From assembly GCA_031286695.1 (NCBI GenBank), contig JAITTY010000006.1, positions 1,240,001 through 1,304,000 of the forward strand: a stretch of 64,000 nt of DNA, given 5' to 3'. Position 1 is the stretch's first letter, and every line of letters starts with the position of its first letter. The notes below the pieces were generated by a model, which was given only the letters and a program-made list of their open reading frames with translations, made no database searches and had not been told where the DNA came from. The translations under genes and the position numbers were made by a program. Below are positions 62,231 to 64,000 of this stretch, in pieces. The DNA is from Sphingobacterium sp. Lineage in GTDB: Bacteria; Bacteroidota; Bacteroidia; Sphingobacteriales; Sphingobacteriaceae.

Positions 62231-63055
62231 ATGAAAAGAGTCCTGGGCCTAAGTTGGTTTTATTTATTGTTGTCTGCTTGTAGCGTTCATTATACGCCTA
62301 AAGACCACCCTTACGTATATATCCAGAAGCAGGATCGTGAGACTAAAGTATGGAAACTGGTCTGGGAAGAGAACTTTAACTCTCCAAAACTAGACGATCA
62401 GAAGTGGTCTCGAATTCCGGCAGGAGGTGCTGATTGGAATCGACATATGAGTATGGATGACGCTTGTTTTGGTTGGGAAAGTGGAGAGTTGATTCTTAAA
62501 GGAATAAAAAATACAGATAAAAATAAAGATCCGAGACCATTTTTGACAGGGGGAATATGGAGTAAAGAAAAGTTTGCCTTTCAATACGGCCGTATTGAAA
62601 TTAGAGCTAAACTTGGAAACGCAAAGGGAGCATGGCCTGCGATGTGGATGCTGGCCGAGCTGGACAAATACGGGAAATATCCTAAAAATGGTGAAATTGA
62701 TATCATGGAGCATCTTAATTTTGATGATATCATTTATCAAACTACGCATTCATACTATACCTTGGATCTGGGGGAAAAAGAGCACCCCAAACATTTTGGT
62801 ACCGCATCGGTCAGAACAGAAGAGTATAATATATATGGTATAAGCTGGTACCCTGACCGTATCGTATTTCAGGTGAACGGTACTGATACATTTACTTACC
62901 CAAGAATCAAAGATGTAGACGCTTCTCAATGGCCTTATGATCAGCCCTTTTATCTATTGATTGACCAGCAGTTGGGCGGAAGCTGGGTCGGAGAGGTAGA
63001 TCAAAATCAGCTGCCTGTCGAGATGCGTGTAGACTGGATAAAAGTTTACCAATAA
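62231..63055 (+). CDS. GH16 family glycoside hydrolase lipoprotein
   Basis: A 274-residue lipoprotein (LLLSACS lipobox, Cys about 17). The jelly-roll has WEENFNSPKLDDQKWSRIPAG near the start and the catalytic signature NGEIDIMEHLN (E-I-D-I-M-E, nucleophile and acid/base, about 155-162). FAFQYGRIEIRAKLGNAKGAWPAMWML is typical for laminarinase- and lichenase-type members. It should hydrolyse beta-1,3(4)-glucans or galactans at the cell surface. It is not in a SusCD locus. Exact specificity is uncertain. Confidence 0.9.
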   Translation: MKRVLGLSWFYLLLSACSVHYTPKDHPYVYIQKQDRETKVWKLVWEENFNSPKLDDQKWSRIPAGGADWNRHMSMDDACFGWESGELILKGIKNTDKNKDPRPFLTGGIWSKEKFAFQYGRIEIRAKLGNAKGAWPAMWMLAELDKYGKYPKNGEIDIMEHLNFDDIIYQTTHSYYTLDLGEKEHPKHFGTASVRTEEYNIYGISWYPDRIVFQVNGTDTFTYPRIKDVDASQWPYDQPFYLLIDQQLGGSWVGEVDQNQLPVEMRVDWIKVYQ

Positions 63056-63172
63056 CAGCTGTCATTTCACCGCTCCGTTATCTGATCATGTGGGTGCGGA
63101 CGAAGCGTAATAATATCGATAACCAACGATTAGGTGATAAAAACTTAATATACACTTGATACGAAAATTGTT

Positions 63173-63180
63173 TACTTTTG
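63173..63180 (+). promoter_or_regulatory. -7 box for the XRE-cupin gene
   Basis: TACTTTTG matches TAnnTTTG and lies nine bases before ATG 63189. It lies within the longer open frame beginning at 63156, so the short start is right and the 5' UTR almost absent. Confidence 0.55.
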
Positions 63181-63188
63181 GCCAGATT

Positions 63189-63767
63189 ATGGAAGATAAT
63201 ACGATATTCAAGATTAGCAATAAGATTAAAGGAATCCGAAAAGAAAAAGGGATTACCATCCAGGAAGTCGCGGATAGAGCAGGGGTGAGCAAGGGGCTTA
63301 TTTCACAGATTGAAAATAACCGGACAATACCCTCCTTACTTGTGTTGATCAATATCATTAATGCGCTGAATGTTGATCTAAATGAATTTTTTAAAGACTT
63401 TAATTCTGAATTGGATTCCGGTCCCGTTGTCGTTCGGAAAAAAGATAGTTACAGTTCATTTGAAAAGGAATCAGCCATAGGTTTCCATTATAAGCGCATC
63501 TTTACTTCAGCAATGGATAGTGCGACTATGGACATTGTCCTTTTGGAGTTGCTTCCAGATGCACAACGACCGATGGTTGAGACCGAAGCCTATGAGTATA
63601 AATATATCATCAGTGGACAGGTGGAGTATATATTCAATGATCAAACAATTAGCTTAGAAGAGGGCGATTCAATCTTTTTTAACGGCAGATTATCACATAC
63701 GCCGCGAAATATCGGAATAGAAAAGGCAGTCATGCTGATTGTATACTTTTTTGAAAATAAGAAATAA
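63189..63767 (+). CDS. XRE family regulator with cupin domain
   Basis: A 192-residue regulator. The helix-turn-helix (about 8-63) is KIKGIRKEKGITIQEVADRAGVSKGLISQIENNRTIPSL, a close match to the family. The C-terminal cupin (about 100-185) has ETEAYEYKYIISGQVEYIF and LEEGDSIFFNGRLSHTPRN. Such regulators often control sugar, amino acid or polyamine genes after sensing a small ligand. The adjacent genes are GH16 and an incomplete gene, but no target is evident. The start choice follows from the promoter position. Confidence 0.9.
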   Translation: MEDNTIFKISNKIKGIRKEKGITIQEVADRAGVSKGLISQIENNRTIPSLLVLINIINALNVDLNEFFKDFNSELDSGPVVVRKKDSYSSFEKESAIGFHYKRIFTSAMDSATMDIVLLELLPDAQRPMVETEAYEYKYIISGQVEYIFNDQTISLEEGDSIFFNGRLSHTPRNIGIEKAVMLIVYFFENKK

Positions 63768-63787
63768 ACGATAGTTCCAATCTTTTG

Positions 63788-63821
63788 AAGCATCACTGAA
63801 TCATTCAGTGATGCTTTTTTT
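63788..63821 (+). terminator. Terminator of the XRE-cupin gene
   Basis: AAGCATCACTGAA (63788-63800) pairs with TTCAGTGATGCTT (63804-63816), followed by a T run. Confidence 0.85.
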
Positions 63822-63909
63822 ATTTTATACCTTTCATATCCCGTACGGATGTTTATATTTGTTTATAAATACTTAACAAAAGTTTAGTGTTGTGTTAATT
63901 TCCAAAATT

Positions 63910-63917
63910 TACTTTTG
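63910..63917 (+). promoter_or_regulatory. -7 box for the last, incomplete gene
   Basis: TACTTTTG matches TAnnTTTG and lies 33 bases before the ATG at 63951. Confidence 0.5.
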
Positions 63918-63950
63918 ATTGCGGACAATGAGGTCTGTCAACAAGTTTAA

Positions 63951-64000
63951 ATGATGGAGTTAAGCCAACGAATAAAACGAAGAATAAATAGACTGGATGA
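63951..64000 (+). CDS. 5' end of a gene cut by the window edge
   Basis: ATGATG at 63951 opens a frame reading MMELSQRIKRRINRLD and continues past the window end. The -7 box at 63910-63917 supports it. The product cannot be named. Confidence 0.45.
   Translation, partial: MMELSQRIKRRINRLD

Overview
The window looks like a chromosome segment of a Bacteroidota bacterium, most likely Sphingobacterium or a close relative in Sphingobacteriaceae. The grounds are AT-rich DNA, many start-proximal TAnnTTTG (-7) promoter boxes, a type III glutamine synthetase, a CarboxypepD_reg/TonB-type outer-membrane receptor, a GntR/UTRA sugar regulator with surface mannosidase, and a GSIII/S9-peptidase/FUSC gene set typical of this group. 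There are no rRNA genes, CRISPR arrays, phage genes or transposases. One tRNA-Leu(CAA) is present.

Layout. 0-5.6 kb: an AraC regulator, methionine aminopeptidase, a nitroreductase and a GH95-like glycosidase. 6.1-12.8 kb: a four-gene operon of planctomycete-type proteins (PSCyt1/DUF1549/DUF1553, DUF1501, a TIM-barrel epimerase, and a DUF2231/PSCyt1/leucine-rich-repeat membrane protein). 13.1-22.5 kb: a mannoside-type sugar locus with two paralogous (alpha/alpha)6-barrel proteins, a mannose-6-phosphate isomerase with an N-terminal pseudo-kinase, a sugar porter, a GntR regulator and a GH92 protein. Three promoters there carry the same operator-like palindrome, so the locus looks like one regulon. 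22.5-26.6 kb: hom-metX-metY read leftwards from a canonical promoter, a SAM-I riboswitch and a possible Met-rich leader peptide.

26.7-39.7 kb: mostly housekeeping and envelope genes (FUSC membrane protein, outer-membrane barrel protein, glnN, S9 peptidase, SIMPL protein, tRNA-Leu, aspartyl protease) with a patch of 11-bp tandem repeats. 39.8-42.3 kb: a structured leader or small RNA with a 28-codon ORF, followed by an RtcB ligase and PrfH release-factor-like pair, the known RNA-repair and ribosome-rescue module. 42.6-51.2 kb: methylcitrate-cycle genes prpB-prpC-prpD facing a beta-oxidation set (acyl-CoA dehydrogenase, FadJ-like fusion with a degenerate hydratase half, thiolase). Together they would oxidise fatty acids and the propionyl-CoA released from odd-chain or branched substrates.

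51.3-55.8 kb: a LytS/LytTR-type two-component pair and a cation/proton antiporter; both upstream regions carry 9-bp repeats spaced 21 bp apart. 55.8-64 kb: DEAD-box helicase, cold-shock protein, secreted Gfo/Idh/MocA oxidoreductase, an MhqD/GNAT/MhqO-like quinone-detoxification operon, a SnoaL-like lipoprotein, a GH16 lipoprotein, an XRE-cupin regulator and the start of one more gene. All functional calls come from reading motifs and context; no database search was run.
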